From Paenirhizobium naphthalenivorans (lineage in GTDB: Bacteria; Pseudomonadota; Alphaproteobacteria; Rhizobiales; Rhizobiaceae), in assembly GCF_007992095.1 (NCBI RefSeq), contig NZ_BJZP01000010.1, positions 1 to 64,000 on the forward strand: a stretch of 64,000 nucleotides of DNA, given 5' to 3'. The translations under genes were made by a program, and so were the position numbers. A model generated the notes under the pieces. It did not search any database, was not told the origin of the DNA, and was given only the letters and a program-made list of their open reading frames with translations. This document shows, piece after piece, positions 54,401 through 64,000 of the stretch (its first letter is position 1; each line of letters starts with the position of its first letter).

Positions 54401-54737
54401 GCCATGAACTCCGACATCAAACTCGCCCCACTACATCACGCAATACTAAGCTCGATACTTGTCATATCGGTCTTGACGAAGGTTTAATCCGTTCGGAACA
54501 ATCCAAACAACTCGGTGCAGAAGGAGCGCCGTCATCGTCAGTGACACAGCCTTTGGCATCACCATGAAGATGTCTGTTGGACAGCAAACCGGTCGCACAA
54601 TCGTGCTGATGACGACAGCCGTGTTCATCCCGGCTTTCCGACGCAAGGTCTTGAGAACGGGCGTTGTCCGACATCAATGCGGCTTTCGCCCGTACCTCTT
54701 TTTCTCTAAATGGGAATGATCAACGAGGACGGGTTCC
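54401..54737. other. Divergent promoter region of the His-rich gene and arsA
   Basis: These 337 bases hold the two promoters. I find no convincing coding frame, and no obvious ArsR-type palindrome. Translated frames here are short and featureless. Confidence 0.45.
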
Positions 54738-56504
54738 ATGATCCAATTGAAGCTGCTGACCGAGCCGAACCGCCACCTGTTTTTCACCGGCAAGGGTGGT
54801 GTCGGCAAAACCTCGATCAGTTGCGCAACGGCTATCGCGCTTGCCGACAAGGGACTGAAGGTCCTGCTGGTCAGCACCGATCCGGCCTCAAATCTCGATG
54901 AAATGCTCGGCGTGGTACTCGACAGCGAGCCGAAGCCCGTGCCTGGTGTGCCGGGCCTCTTTGCCATGAACATCGACCCCGAGGCGGCGGCCGAAGACTA
55001 CCGTCGCCGCGTGCTCGATCAGATGGGGCCGACGGCCACCGACAAGGAAAAGGCAACGGTGCGCGAACAGCTGTCCGGCGCCTGCACCACAGAAATCGCC
55101 GCCTTCGACGAATTCGTGGGCCTGCTCGGCGACGAACAGCCGGAATTCGATCACATCATCTTCGACACAGCGCCTACCGGCCACACATTGCGCCTTTTGA
55201 GCCTGCCCAAAGCCTGGACCGGTTTTCTCGAGGCCAACGAGCGCGGTGCCTCCTGCCTTGGTCCGCATTCTGGCCTGAAGATGCAAGAGGACCGTTTCCG
55301 TGAGGCGCTGGAATGCCTGGGAGATCCTGCCCGCACCACCGTCGTGCTGGTGACCCGTGCCGAGCGCGGCGCGATCCGCGAAGCCGCGCGCACAGCCGGG
55401 GAACTGAACGCGCTCGGGCTGTCGAACCAGATGCTTGCCGTCAACGGCCGTTTCACGCCCTCCGACGCCAAGGACACGGTCGCCGCAGCCTTCGCCGCCG
55501 AGCAGACGGCCGCACTCGCGGCTCTGCCTGCGGAACTCGCGGGCCTGCCGCGCGACGAAGTCCCCCTGCAAGCCTTCGACATGGTGGGGCTCGACGCTCT
55601 GCGCGCGCTGTTTGTATCGACAGATGCAGAGCCGTCTTCGGATGCCAGCGTGCCGCTGTCCATTCCCGACCTGCCGCGTCTCTCCACGCTCATTGCCGAG
55701 ATCGCCGCAAGCGAAAAGGGGTTGGTCATGGTGATGGGCAAGGGCGGCGTCGGCAAGACGACGATCGCTGCCGCCGTCGCTGTGGGGCTCGCCGCCCGAG
55801 GCCATTCCGTGCACCTGACGACCACGGATCCGGCCGCTCACGTGTCCTTCGTCGTCGGCTCGGAGGCCATGCCCGGCCTCACCGTCGACCGGATCGACCC
55901 CGAGGCTGAAACGAAGCGCTATATCGACAAGATCATGGCCACCAAGGGCCGCGATCTCGACGAGGACGGCAAAGCCCTGCTGCGCGAGGATCTCGCTTCG
56001 CCCTGCACCGAGGAAGTCGCCGTCTTCCACGCTTTCTCCCGCGTCGTCGGTGAGGCACGCAGCAATTTCGTCGTCATCGACACAGCGCCAACCGGACACA
56101 CCCTGCTGTTGCTCGATGCCACCGGCGCCTATCACCGCCAGATGACCCGGCATCTCGACGAAAATGCGCCGGGCCGCATGGTCACGCCACTGATGCGCCT
56201 GCAGGACCCGGCCTATACGCGCGTCCTGCTCGTCACACTGCCGGAGACCACCCCGGTCTCCGAGGCCGGCGCCTTGCAGGAAGACCTGCGCCGGGCCAAG
56301 ATCGAGCCCTATGGCTGGGTGATCAACAAATCGATGGCGATCACAGGCACACGCGACCCCTTGTTGCGCACGCGGATCAAGGGCGAAGCCGCCCAGATCG
56401 AGCGGGTGAAACGCGATTTCGCCAACCGGGTCTACGCGCTGGATTTCCGCGCCGTCGCGCCGGTCGGGCTGTCGGAACTTCGAAAAATCGGCGATCTGAC
56501 ATAA
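54738..56504 (+). CDS. arsA: ArsA-type arsenical pump-driving ATPase
   Basis: A 588-residue two-half ATPase of the ArsA family. Each half has the deviant Walker A GKGGVGKT (residues 18-25 and 334-341) and the DTAPTGHTLRLL or DTAPTGHTLLLL motif. All three arsenite-binding cysteines of the characterised enzyme have counterparts: Cys116 in SGACTTEIAAF, Cys173 in GASCLGPHSGL and Cys423 in ASPCTEEVAVF. This supports true metalloid activation rather than a Get3-like role. GAGGA precedes the ATG at suitable distance. No arsR, arsD, arsB or arsC is adjacent, so it would have to energise an unlinked pump. Confidence 0.92.
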   Translation: MIQLKLLTEPNRHLFFTGKGGVGKTSISCATAIALADKGLKVLLVSTDPASNLDEMLGVVLDSEPKPVPGVPGLFAMNIDPEAAAEDYRRRVLDQMGPTATDKEKATVREQLSGACTTEIAAFDEFVGLLGDEQPEFDHIIFDTAPTGHTLRLLSLPKAWTGFLEANERGASCLGPHSGLKMQEDRFREALECLGDPARTTVVLVTRAERGAIREAARTAGELNALGLSNQMLAVNGRFTPSDAKDTVAAAFAAEQTAALAALPAELAGLPRDEVPLQAFDMVGLDALRALFVSTDAEPSSDASVPLSIPDLPRLSTLIAEIAASEKGLVMVMGKGGVGKTTIAAAVAVGLAARGHSVHLTTTDPAAHVSFVVGSEAMPGLTVDRIDPEAETKRYIDKIMATKGRDLDEDGKALLREDLASPCTEEVAVFHAFSRVVGEARSNFVVIDTAPTGHTLLLLDATGAYHRQMTRHLDENAPGRMVTPLMRLQDPAYTRVLLVTLPETTPVSEAGALQEDLRRAKIEPYGWVINKSMAITGTRDPLLRTRIKGEAAQIERVKRDFANRVYALDFRAVAPVGLSELRKIGDLT

Positions 56505-56576
56505 CAGGCAAAGCGGCCGCAGGCCAATGGCGGCAAGCAAGGCCGCCGGGACGGCCCTTTGCCGACAACGCCGAAA

Positions 56577-59500
56577 TCAGAACCGCACGTCCAGGCGCCC
56601 CTTGACCTGCTGTTCCCACGCGCCATCACCAGCCTGGCCGGCATAGCTCAGGCTGACCAACGCATTCTTGCTGACCGCAAGCGAAATCCCGGCTTCCATC
56701 ACCGCGACATCACGCGCCGAGGGCACACCATAGACGGTAAAGCTATCGCTGCCCGCAAAGGCCAGACGCGCGGCCGGCACGCCATCGCCGAAGTCATGCC
56801 GCCAGCCGGCCATACCGTGCAGCAAGGCCTTGGTGTCGCCAAGGGCGATCGGCGCCTGGGCGCGAAGTCCCAAAGTGCCGTAAGTCGTATCATAGCTGTC
56901 CCCATCGGCGGAAACGGCCGTCATGCCACCCGTTTCGGAAAAGCCATCCGTGCGCAGATGGACATAGGCGAGGCCGGCGAAGGGCGAAATCCGACCGAGG
57001 CTGGTTTCGATGTCGTAGCTCGCCTCGCCGAACAACTGGGCCGTGCGGGCGTCATAGTCCGCCTCATTGCGGCCGTGGAGACTGCCGACATCGACCGTGC
57101 GTTCCGTGGATATCTGGTGCCAAGTATAGGCTGCGCCGAACCTCAGACCGAGCGGTCCGAGAGAACGGCCTCCGTAGAGGCCGAGCGAAGCGTTGTCGGA
57201 CGTGCCCGAGGCGTCGCGCGACGCCTCATCGAACGCCGTCCGGCTGTAGGCGCCGGCGAAACCCAGCCGCCAGTCGTCGGCGAGAACCGTGTCGGCGCCG
57301 CCGGCGAACCCCCCGGTCGAATGGGCGAGCGAACCGGCATTGCCGTCGCTTTCCGAGCGTGCCCAGGCACCGAACGCTGAGGTCCAGAAACCGTATCCCT
57401 GCGGATCGCCGCCCAGCAGACGGGCGTTGAAGGCATCGCGCACATAATGGCTGTCATCGATAAGCATGCCCTTTGTCGAAGCGTGAATGTCGGCGGACAG
57501 AGCATCGAAAGCACCGGGGACATCAGCGGCGCCAAGAGCGGCTACCGCGTCGTAGAGTGCGTCCCCGATCACAAACGATTCCAGCGCTGTGCCAACGGCG
57601 GCCTGATTGCGCGTCTCAGCCAGGCTCGAGAAAGCGATGTCGTTGCGCAACAACGTCAGGAAGACATTGTCGGCATCATAGGTCAGGCGCCCGTCGAGAA
57701 AGGCGAAACTGTCGGTCACCGATCCGAAGGTGCCGTTCACGCCGCCCGCAGCCGACAGGATCGTGTAGACGGTTCCCGAAGTATAGGTCGACCCGTCGTC
57801 CGTACCATTCTCTGGCCCGACGGTCACCGTCGCGCCGCTGTTGATGGTGGCTGTTCCGGAAGCGTCAATCAGATCGCTGTTGCCGAGATCGTCGACCTCG
57901 ACGGCATAGAACGAACCGGACGCAAAGGTGATGTCGCCAACGCTGATCGTGCCGATCGAATTACCGGGCGCCACGGTTCCCCCGCTCGCGACCGCGACAT
58001 TGCCGAGCATCCCGTTGCCGCCGAGCGTTGCGCCGTCCAGCACGCTGGCGGCGACCGAAAGCGTGTCCGTGTTGACTGACACCCGTCCGCCCTCGATCGA
58101 CAGGCCGCCGGTGAAGGTGGAGTAGTCGCCGGTCAGTTCGGTAATGCCGGACAGGAAGGACAGCGTACCTGTGCCCGCCACATCCGCACCGAAGACATAA
58201 TCAGTCGCCGTGTGGTTGAAGACGATTTCGCCGTCGCCATCGCCGAAGATCACGGTGTCGGTGTCTATGACACCGGCGGCTGTCGCCGCGTCTCCGGCTG
58301 CCGCGCCGATATTCAGGGTCCCGCTCGAACTCGCATCGTCGGCAATGACAATACGGCCGGCGCTCACGGTCCCGCCGTCAGCGACGGTCAGTTCGCCATC
58401 TCCCTCGATGCCGATCGACAGGCGGTCGGTCACCGTCAGGTTGGAACCGGCACCCGAAACGACCGCCGTACCGGAAGAGCCGGCCTCGTTGGCGATGTGC
58501 AGCCGGTTCCCGGTGACCGAGCCGCCATTGAGGACCGACAGGTTACCCGTGCCGTGCCGGCCGACATTGAGGTCCCCGGAATAGAGGATCGCCGGGTCGA
58601 CGGTGGCCGACCAGGTCGAACCCGCTCCCGTCACCGTCATGGTGCCGACCGAACCGGAAAGATCGCCGAGAATGCCCTGGAGGCTACTGATCGAGCCTCC
58701 GCCGTCAACGGTGACCGTCCCTTCCGCACCGGTATTGTGACCGACGAAAAATGCCCCATCCATGGTCCAGGCGGAGCCCGCACCATTGATCCGAAGCTCG
58801 CTGTCGGAGCCGTTTTCCGTACCCACATAACCGTCGGTGCTCGTGACAATGGCACCGTCGGCGACGGTCAGGGAACCGTACCCCAGATTGCCGACATAGA
58901 GCGTGCCGGTATTGTCCCACCGGCTACCGACGCCCGTGACAGTGGCGGTGCCCGTGGCGGTCGAGTTCCAGCCGAGGATGGCGCCATTCCCGTTGACGGT
59001 TGCCCCGTTGCGGATCGTCAGCGACCCAGTGCCGTCGTAGCCGACACCGATGCGGTCGGTGACGGAAAGGGACGCATCATCGACCACGATCGAACCACTG
59101 CCAGCGACGCCATATCCCAGATAAGCCGCCCCGATTTCGACACCGCCGCCGTCCGTGATTTTCAGGCTGCCGGTCCCATCCGAGCCGAGATACAGATCGC
59201 CCAGGATCGACCATTCACTGCCGGCACCGTCGACATTGACGTTGCTGCCCGAAGCGGAGGCGAGATTGGCGACGGTCGCGGTGCCGCTCTGGACATAGCC
59301 GCCATTCGTGACATCGAGGGTACCAACGCCGCCGCCGCCGACAAGCAGGCTGCCCGTCGTGTTCCAGCTGGAGCCGGTCCCGTCGACGAGGGCCGCTCCG
59401 GTGGTATTGGTGCCGTTGGCGATGATGCTGTTGGCGCTGGTCACGTCTGAGCCGGACAGGACGTTAAGATGTCCGTCGCCGCCGCTGGTCGCGTCACCGC

Positions 59501-60050
59501 CAAAGCCGACATAGAGATAGCCGGAGGTGACCAGACTGGAATCATCCTGCAGGTTGACTGTGCCGGTCGATGTGGTTCCGGAGGCAATATTCATTTCCCC
59601 GGTCGAAACCGTCGCGCCATCGAGGATATTGATGACACCGTCTCCGCCGTATCCGACATAGATCGCCCCCGAATTGGCCCAGGTATTTCCTGCGCCGGTG
59701 ATCGTGGCCGTGCCCAGCGAGCCGCTGTTCCAGCCCAAAGAAACGGAGTCCGAGGTCAGGTCGTCTTCGATTGTCAGATCGGCAGTGCTGCTGATCCCAA
59801 GGAAAAGAGTTCCGACATAGGCGCCGGCTCCGCTGATCACCACGCCCGTCGTGTCGATACGCGCGAAATCGCCGGCATTGGGCGTGTGGCCGTCCCAGAC
59901 CCAGTTGCTGTCGACGAACCAATCATTGGTGATGCCGTTCCAGTAGACCGAGTCGGCTTTCGCGGCGCCGGCAAATCCGCCGGCAAGGCATAGCGCCAGC
60001 GCGCTTGTCGATGAAAGACGCATACGACGCGCAAGACGGGCGGCTTTCAT
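56577..60050 (-). CDS. Large autotransporter with T5SS/PEP-CTERM-type passenger repeats
   Basis: A 1157-residue type Va secretion protein. A signal peptide of ~32 residues (SSTSALALCLAGGFAGAAKA) is followed by a ~650-residue passenger built of ~45-50 residue repeats. Each contains a GxGSxW element (for example ITGAGNTWANSGAIYVGYGG) and a GxGxLxVxDGGxV strand, the pattern of the T5SS/PEP-CTERM-associated repeat. A transitional segment with KGMLIDDSHYVRDAFNARLL leads to the C-terminal ~270-residue beta-barrel ending VKGRLDVRF. GGGAGG precedes the ATG. The passenger should form a beta-helix on the cell surface; adhesion is the usual role but is not shown here. Confidence 0.92.
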   Translation of the reverse strand: MKAARLARRMRLSSTSALALCLAGGFAGAAKADSVYWNGITNDWFVDSNWVWDGHTPNAGDFARIDTTGVVISGAGAYVGTLFLGISSTADLTIEDDLTSDSVSLGWNSGSLGTATITGAGNTWANSGAIYVGYGGDGVINILDGATVSTGEMNIASGTTSTGTVNLQDDSSLVTSGYLYVGFGGDATSGGDGHLNVLSGSDVTSANSIIANGTNTTGAALVDGTGSSWNTTGSLLVGGGGVGTLDVTNGGYVQSGTATVANLASASGSNVNVDGAGSEWSILGDLYLGSDGTGSLKITDGGGVEIGAAYLGYGVAGSGSIVVDDASLSVTDRIGVGYDGTGSLTIRNGATVNGNGAILGWNSTATGTATVTGVGSRWDNTGTLYVGNLGYGSLTVADGAIVTSTDGYVGTENGSDSELRINGAGSAWTMDGAFFVGHNTGAEGTVTVDGGGSISSLQGILGDLSGSVGTMTVTGAGSTWSATVDPAILYSGDLNVGRHGTGNLSVLNGGSVTGNRLHIANEAGSSGTAVVSGAGSNLTVTDRLSIGIEGDGELTVADGGTVSAGRIVIADDASSSGTLNIGAAAGDAATAAGVIDTDTVIFGDGDGEIVFNHTATDYVFGADVAGTGTLSFLSGITELTGDYSTFTGGLSIEGGRVSVNTDTLSVAASVLDGATLGGNGMLGNVAVASGGTVAPGNSIGTISVGDITFASGSFYAVEVDDLGNSDLIDASGTATINSGATVTVGPENGTDDGSTYTSGTVYTILSAAGGVNGTFGSVTDSFAFLDGRLTYDADNVFLTLLRNDIAFSSLAETRNQAAVGTALESFVIGDALYDAVAALGAADVPGAFDALSADIHASTKGMLIDDSHYVRDAFNARLLGGDPQGYGFWTSAFGAWARSESDGNAGSLAHSTGGFAGGADTVLADDWRLGFAGAYSRTAFDEASRDASGTSDNASLGLYGGRSLGPLGLRFGAAYTWHQISTERTVDVGSLHGRNEADYDARTAQLFGEASYDIETSLGRISPFAGLAYVHLRTDGFSETGGMTAVSADGDSYDTTYGTLGLRAQAPIALGDTKALLHGMAGWRHDFGDGVPAARLAFAGSDSFTVYGVPSARDVAVMEAGISLAVSKNALVSLSYAGQAGDGAWEQQVKGRLDVRF

Positions 60051-60246
60051 GCTGGGCCTCCCGGAGACAGCGCGACGGAAAAACCAACCGTCCCGACAAC
60101 TCCAAAGTGATAAATGAATCGATCCGCTCCTTGTCCCAACTGCGGGTTCGGCCCGTCAATAGAAAGCACGCGTCCCTTTTCGTTACACCCGAAAATGGTC
60201 GCGGATAGCAGCGTACTCGGCGCAAGCCATCACACAGCGATCGGTT

Positions 60247-61140
60247 TCACCGCTCTACAGATGCCGCGGCCGCATTGCGTCGAGCGATCACGTTCTCCCG
60301 CCAGACGGTGAAAAGGCCGGCGCCGACGACGATTGCCGCGCCGATCACCATATTCACCCTCAGCACCTCGCCGAAAACCACGACGGCCATGCCGGAAGCA
60401 AGCACAAGCTGGAGATAGGTAATCGGCTGAACGGCTACCGCATGCAGCGTGTCATAGGCCTTGATCAGCGAAAAATGCCCGGCGATGCCGGTGCAGCAGA
60501 GCAGGATTATCCACTTCCAGTCGGACGGCGCGATCTGCGTCCAGAAGAATGGTCCGGCAATCGACAGTGCTACGGCGCCGACCGTGCCGATATAAAAAAA
60601 GCTCGTCATCGGCCCGTCGACGCGACTGGCGAGACGGGTCATCAGCCCGTACAGGGCGCCGATCACCGCGGTTGCGATCGGCAGGATGATCAACGGGCTG
60701 AACTGGTCGCCGCTCGGCGACAGGATCAAAAGCACGCCACAAAGACCGACACCGATGGCCGTCCAGCGTCGCCAGCCAACCTTCTCGCCGAGGATCGGCA
60801 CAGAGAGCAGCGCGACGATCAGCGGGCCGGCGGCGAAAATCGCCTGCGACTGTGCCAAACCGACCTTGGCGAAGGCGGAAATGGCGATCGGGATCTGCAA
60901 GGCCAGCAACAGGCCGCGCGCGATCTGGAGACCCGGCCGCTTCGTCGCCACCGCAGCCCTCAAGCCACCTTGAGCCCGCATGGCCAACAGAATGGCGAAC
61001 AGGGCAAAGGCCCAATAGCGGAACATCGCCACCAGCACCGGCGGATAGGCCATGCCGAGATGTTTCGACACGGCGTCCTGCACCGAGAATATGGTGAAGG
61101 CGAGAATGGCGAAGGCATAGCCAAGCGGCGTGGATTTCAT
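60247..61140 (-). CDS. EamA/DMT superfamily transporter
   Basis: A 297-residue drug/metabolite exporter with ten membrane helices in two EamA repeats. The first repeat contains FTIFSVQDAVSKHLGMAYPP and the second SFFYIGTVGAVALSIAGPFF. The ATG at 61140 starts the protein directly before the first helix; upstream codons encode a basic non-homologous stretch. It is divergent from a LysR gene, with a perfect inverted repeat in the gap. This suggests local control by that regulator, and the substrate may be an amino acid or cofactor-like metabolite. Confidence 0.88.
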   Translation of the reverse strand: MKSTPLGYAFAILAFTIFSVQDAVSKHLGMAYPPVLVAMFRYWAFALFAILLAMRAQGGLRAAVATKRPGLQIARGLLLALQIPIAISAFAKVGLAQSQAIFAAGPLIVALLSVPILGEKVGWRRWTAIGVGLCGVLLILSPSGDQFSPLIILPIATAVIGALYGLMTRLASRVDGPMTSFFYIGTVGAVALSIAGPFFWTQIAPSDWKWIILLCCTGIAGHFSLIKAYDTLHAVAVQPITYLQLVLASGMAVVVFGEVLRVNMVIGAAIVVGAGLFTVWRENVIARRNAAAASVER

Positions 61141-61219
61141 GAAACTGACTGACGTGTGGACGAACGAAACGCGGTTCGGCGCAGAGAAATGGACGAATCG
61201 ATCGTATACGTCTCTTGGC

Positions 61220-61245
61220 ATTTGCAAAGGCGGATCTTTGCAAAT
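61220..61245. promoter_or_regulatory. Perfect 10-base inverted repeat between EamA and LysR genes
   Basis: ATTTGCAAAG, six bases, CTTTGCAAAT, partly overlapped by a second pair GGCGGAT/ATCCGCC. LysR regulators bind interrupted palindromes of about this spacing between divergent genes, so this is the likely operator for the EamA gene. Confidence 0.65.
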
Positions 61246-61323
61246 CCGCCGTGGGCGAGGCGCGCCGCTGGAATGGCCTGACACCGGCTTGCCCTTGCGC
61301 CCCTGGCCATGCTCTAACGCGCC

Positions 61324-62232
61324 ATGGCCTTCACGCTTCGCCAATTGCAGTATTTCATTGCCGTCGCCGAGCAGGGTTCGGTGACGCGGGCAGCGCAGAA
61401 TCTGTCGATCTCACAGTCTTCGGTCACCGAGGCGATCAAGGAACTCGAGGGCGATCTCGGAGTCGAGCTGTTCGAGCGCCACCCACGCGGGCTATCGATC
61501 ACCTACAACGGCCACCAGTTCCTGCGTCACGCTACCAAGATCCTCTCCAGCGTCTCCGATGCGCGTAACGCCTTTTCCGAGACCAAGGAGAACACCGGCG
61601 GTACGCTCAACATCGGCGTGACCTCGCTGGTCGCCGGCTATGTGCTCTCCGACCTGCTGGCCCGCTATCGCCGCGCCTGCCCTGGCGTCGAGGTCTCGGC
61701 GATTGAGGACAATGGCTCCTACCTCGAGCACCTCTTGATCGGCGGGGAACTAGATGTCGCCGTCATGGTCATATCCAACCTGCGCGACCGCATGGCGCTA
61801 CAGGCCGAGATTCTCGAAACCTCACCCTATCGGCTGTGGCTACCAATGGGCCATCCGTTGGTGTCAGCCGATATCATTTCAATCGCCGACATCGCCCGCG
61901 AACCGCTCATCATGTTGACCGTCGACGAAATCGAGGAGAACACCGGCAAGCTCCTGTCGGCGCTCGGCGCCCGCCCGCATGTCGCCTTCCGCACCCGCTC
62001 TGTGGAAGCCGTGCGCAGCCTGGTGGCGACCGGCGCCGGCGTGGCGCTCCTGCCGGATCTCGTCTACCGCCCGTGGTCGCTTGAAGGCGACCGCATCGAA
62101 AGCCGCGACGTTTCCGGCGCACTGCCTGTCGTCCAGGTCGGCATGGTCTGGCGCAAGGGCTCGAGCCTGCCGCAATCCGCCCGCGACTTCGTCGGCATCG
62201 CCGAGGCGCTGAGGAGCGGACGAGGACGGTAA
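61324..62232 (+). CDS. LysR family transcriptional regulator
   Basis: A 302-residue LysR regulator. The N-terminal helix-turn-helix (GSVTRAAQNLSISQSSVTEA, then IKELEGDLGVELFERHPRGL) is followed by a PBP2 effector domain from ~90 (LNIGVTSLVAGYVLSDLLAR). The ATG overlaps no other gene. It is divergent from the EamA transporter and faces the polyamine-type ABC operon downstream. The subgroup is near the CynR/GltC-like branch; the effector is unknown. Confidence 0.9.
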   Translation: MAFTLRQLQYFIAVAEQGSVTRAAQNLSISQSSVTEAIKELEGDLGVELFERHPRGLSITYNGHQFLRHATKILSSVSDARNAFSETKENTGGTLNIGVTSLVAGYVLSDLLARYRRACPGVEVSAIEDNGSYLEHLLIGGELDVAVMVISNLRDRMALQAEILETSPYRLWLPMGHPLVSADIISIADIAREPLIMLTVDEIEENTGKLLSALGARPHVAFRTRSVEAVRSLVATGAGVALLPDLVYRPWSLEGDRIESRDVSGALPVVQVGMVWRKGSSLPQSARDFVGIAEALRSGRGR

Positions 62233-62344
62233 GGCTGCCTCATCGTTGGAAATCCCCTGGCCTGCCGGCCATTTCCCCCCACCAGAGGGAGAATAAGCGC
62301 CGACTGTCTTGCCGAAAACTTGGCTTGGCTTTCGAGGGCGAAGG

Positions 62345-62367
62345 CCCTCCCCCTTGCAAGGAAGGGG
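62345..62367. repeat. GC-rich intergenic element, copy 3 (imperfect)
   Basis: CCCTCCCCCTTGCAAGGAAGGGG is an imperfect relative of the other GC-rich palindromes, between the LysR gene and the ABC binding-protein gene. The rest of the gap (62233-62512) should hold the promoter of the binding-protein gene, and no other element is clear. Confidence 0.4.
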
Positions 62368-62512
62368 TTGGAGCGGGATTCGCCCCTGATCTATCGGGAA
62401 AACCGATAGCAACTTTCTGACAAATGAATTTGCGAATGCGGCGATTTCACGTCACCTTCATCCTTGGGAACAAACGCCGCGATAAGGCGGCCCCGAACAG
62501 GGAGAAATTGCC

Positions 62513-63670
<1,158 letters not shown>

Positions 63671-63704
63671 CAGCAAACCAGGAGAGGGCTCGCCCCTCAC
63701 CTGC

Positions 63705-63733
63705 CCCTCTCCCCGCCAAGCGGGGGGAGAGGG
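63705..63733. repeat. GC-rich intergenic palindrome, copy 4
   Basis: CCCTCTCCCC and GGGGAGAGGG form a perfect 10-base stem, with an inner CCCCGC/GCGGGG-like core. It lies between the binding-protein and ATPase genes and may lower expression of the latter relative to the former. Confidence 0.6.
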
Positions 63734-63870
63734 AACATGCCCCGAACGACCGCCGCAAATACGGCAACCGACAGATCCGCAAGGCCGGAGAGGTTCGGCC
63801 TTCTTCCCGCATGCGGGAGGAAATGCCGGCGGGCGGATGACGGGCAACTCAAACTTTCCCTGGAGTACAC

Positions 63871-64000
63871 ATGAACGCAGCCGTTGAATTCTCGAAGGTG
63901 TCGCGCCATTTCGGCGCCGTCAAAGCCGTCGATGCCGTGGACCTCAAGATCGCGCCGGGCGAGTTCTTTGCCATGCTAGGCCCCTCCGGTTCAGGCAAGA
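63871..64000 (+). CDS. ABC transporter ATP-binding protein (PotA-like), cut by the window end
   Basis: The first 43 codons of an ABC ATPase: MNAAVEFSKVSRHFGAVKAV, then the strand DLKIAPGEFFAMLGPSGSGK, which is the Walker A loop at the window edge. GGAG lies five bases before the ATG. The frame is intact to the last base. It follows the polyamine-type binding protein on the same strand, so it should energise that importer, and the permeases would lie beyond the edge. Confidence 0.88.
   Translation, partial: MNAAVEFSKVSRHFGAVKAVDAVDLKIAPGEFFAMLGPSGSGK

Noticed and set aside
54888-56540. A 550-codon open frame antisense to arsA
   Set aside because: Arises from GC-rich codon bias opposite a clear two-domain ATPase; its translation shows no fold or motif.
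58212-59450. A 412-codon frame antisense to the autotransporter
   Set aside because: The repeated passenger sequence on the other strand explains it; the translation is low-complexity without ribosome site.

Overview
The window looks like a chromosomal segment of a Rhizobiaceae-type alphaproteobacterium (Rhizobium/Agrobacterium/Sinorhizobium neighbourhood). The reasons are GC-rich codon usage, an alphaproteobacterial ornithine decarboxylase with a long structured leader, a gltX-lysS pair, the metNIQ and xyl loci, GSCFA and polysaccharide pyruvyl transferase genes, and GC-rich intergenic palindromes of the kind common in rhizobia. No rRNA, tRNA, CRISPR array, phage module or complete insertion sequence was seen. 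Nearly all of it is ordinary chromosomal coding sequence; the accessory-looking parts are 9.4-13.7 kb and 52.8-60.1 kb.

Layout. 0-5 kb: a lone TRAP solute-binding protein, a gamma-glutamyl-GABA hydrolase-like amidotransferase, a LacI regulator with a 2-hydroxyacid dehydrogenase, and a MarR regulator. 5-8.2 kb: a creatininase-family amidohydrolase, then a His-rich COG0523 GTPase (zinc chaperone type) with a WD40 protein. 8.4-13.7 kb: a surface-glycan patch (GSCFA protein, GT29/sialyltransferase-like protein, pyruvyl transferase) containing the decayed tail of a second GSCFA gene, then OmpW behind a FixK/FNR-type box and a decayed chemotaxis-receptor tail. 13.7-24 kb: a diguanylate cyclase, acetyltransferases, ornithine decarboxylase with leader RNA, a LysR regulator, a DUF1007/NicO metal-export pair, DUF533, Eda, and an overlapping CYTH-CHAD pair. 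24-33.5 kb: a WYL regulator with VOC and EVE genes, TrhO, a GGDEF-EAL protein, the methionine importer metNIQ, and a divergent nitroreductase/HxlR pair.

33.5-43 kb: carbohydrate catabolism, with a GH1 beta-glucosidase, a Gfo/Idh/MocA dehydrogenase, an acyltransferase, a sugar isomerase/epimerase, xylA, xylB and a LacI regulator, plus several operator-like palindromes. 43-49.5 kb: an EmrAB-type efflux pair with a divergent TetR regulator and shared operator, TerC, and an SLC13/RCK_C permease. 49.8-56.5 kb: gltX and lysS, a membrane-anchored His/Ala/Gly-rich protein of unknown function, and a two-domain ArsA ATPase without the rest of an ars operon. 56.6-64 kb: a large autotransporter, an EamA transporter divergent from a LysR gene across a perfect inverted repeat, and the start of a polyamine-type ABC transporter cut by the window end.

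The observations most worth following are the GSCFA remnant around the GT29-like gene, the His-rich membrane protein divergent from orphan arsA, the repeat-rich autotransporter, and several regulator/operator pairs readable directly from inverted repeats. No wholly new multi-gene system could be demonstrated from sequence alone.
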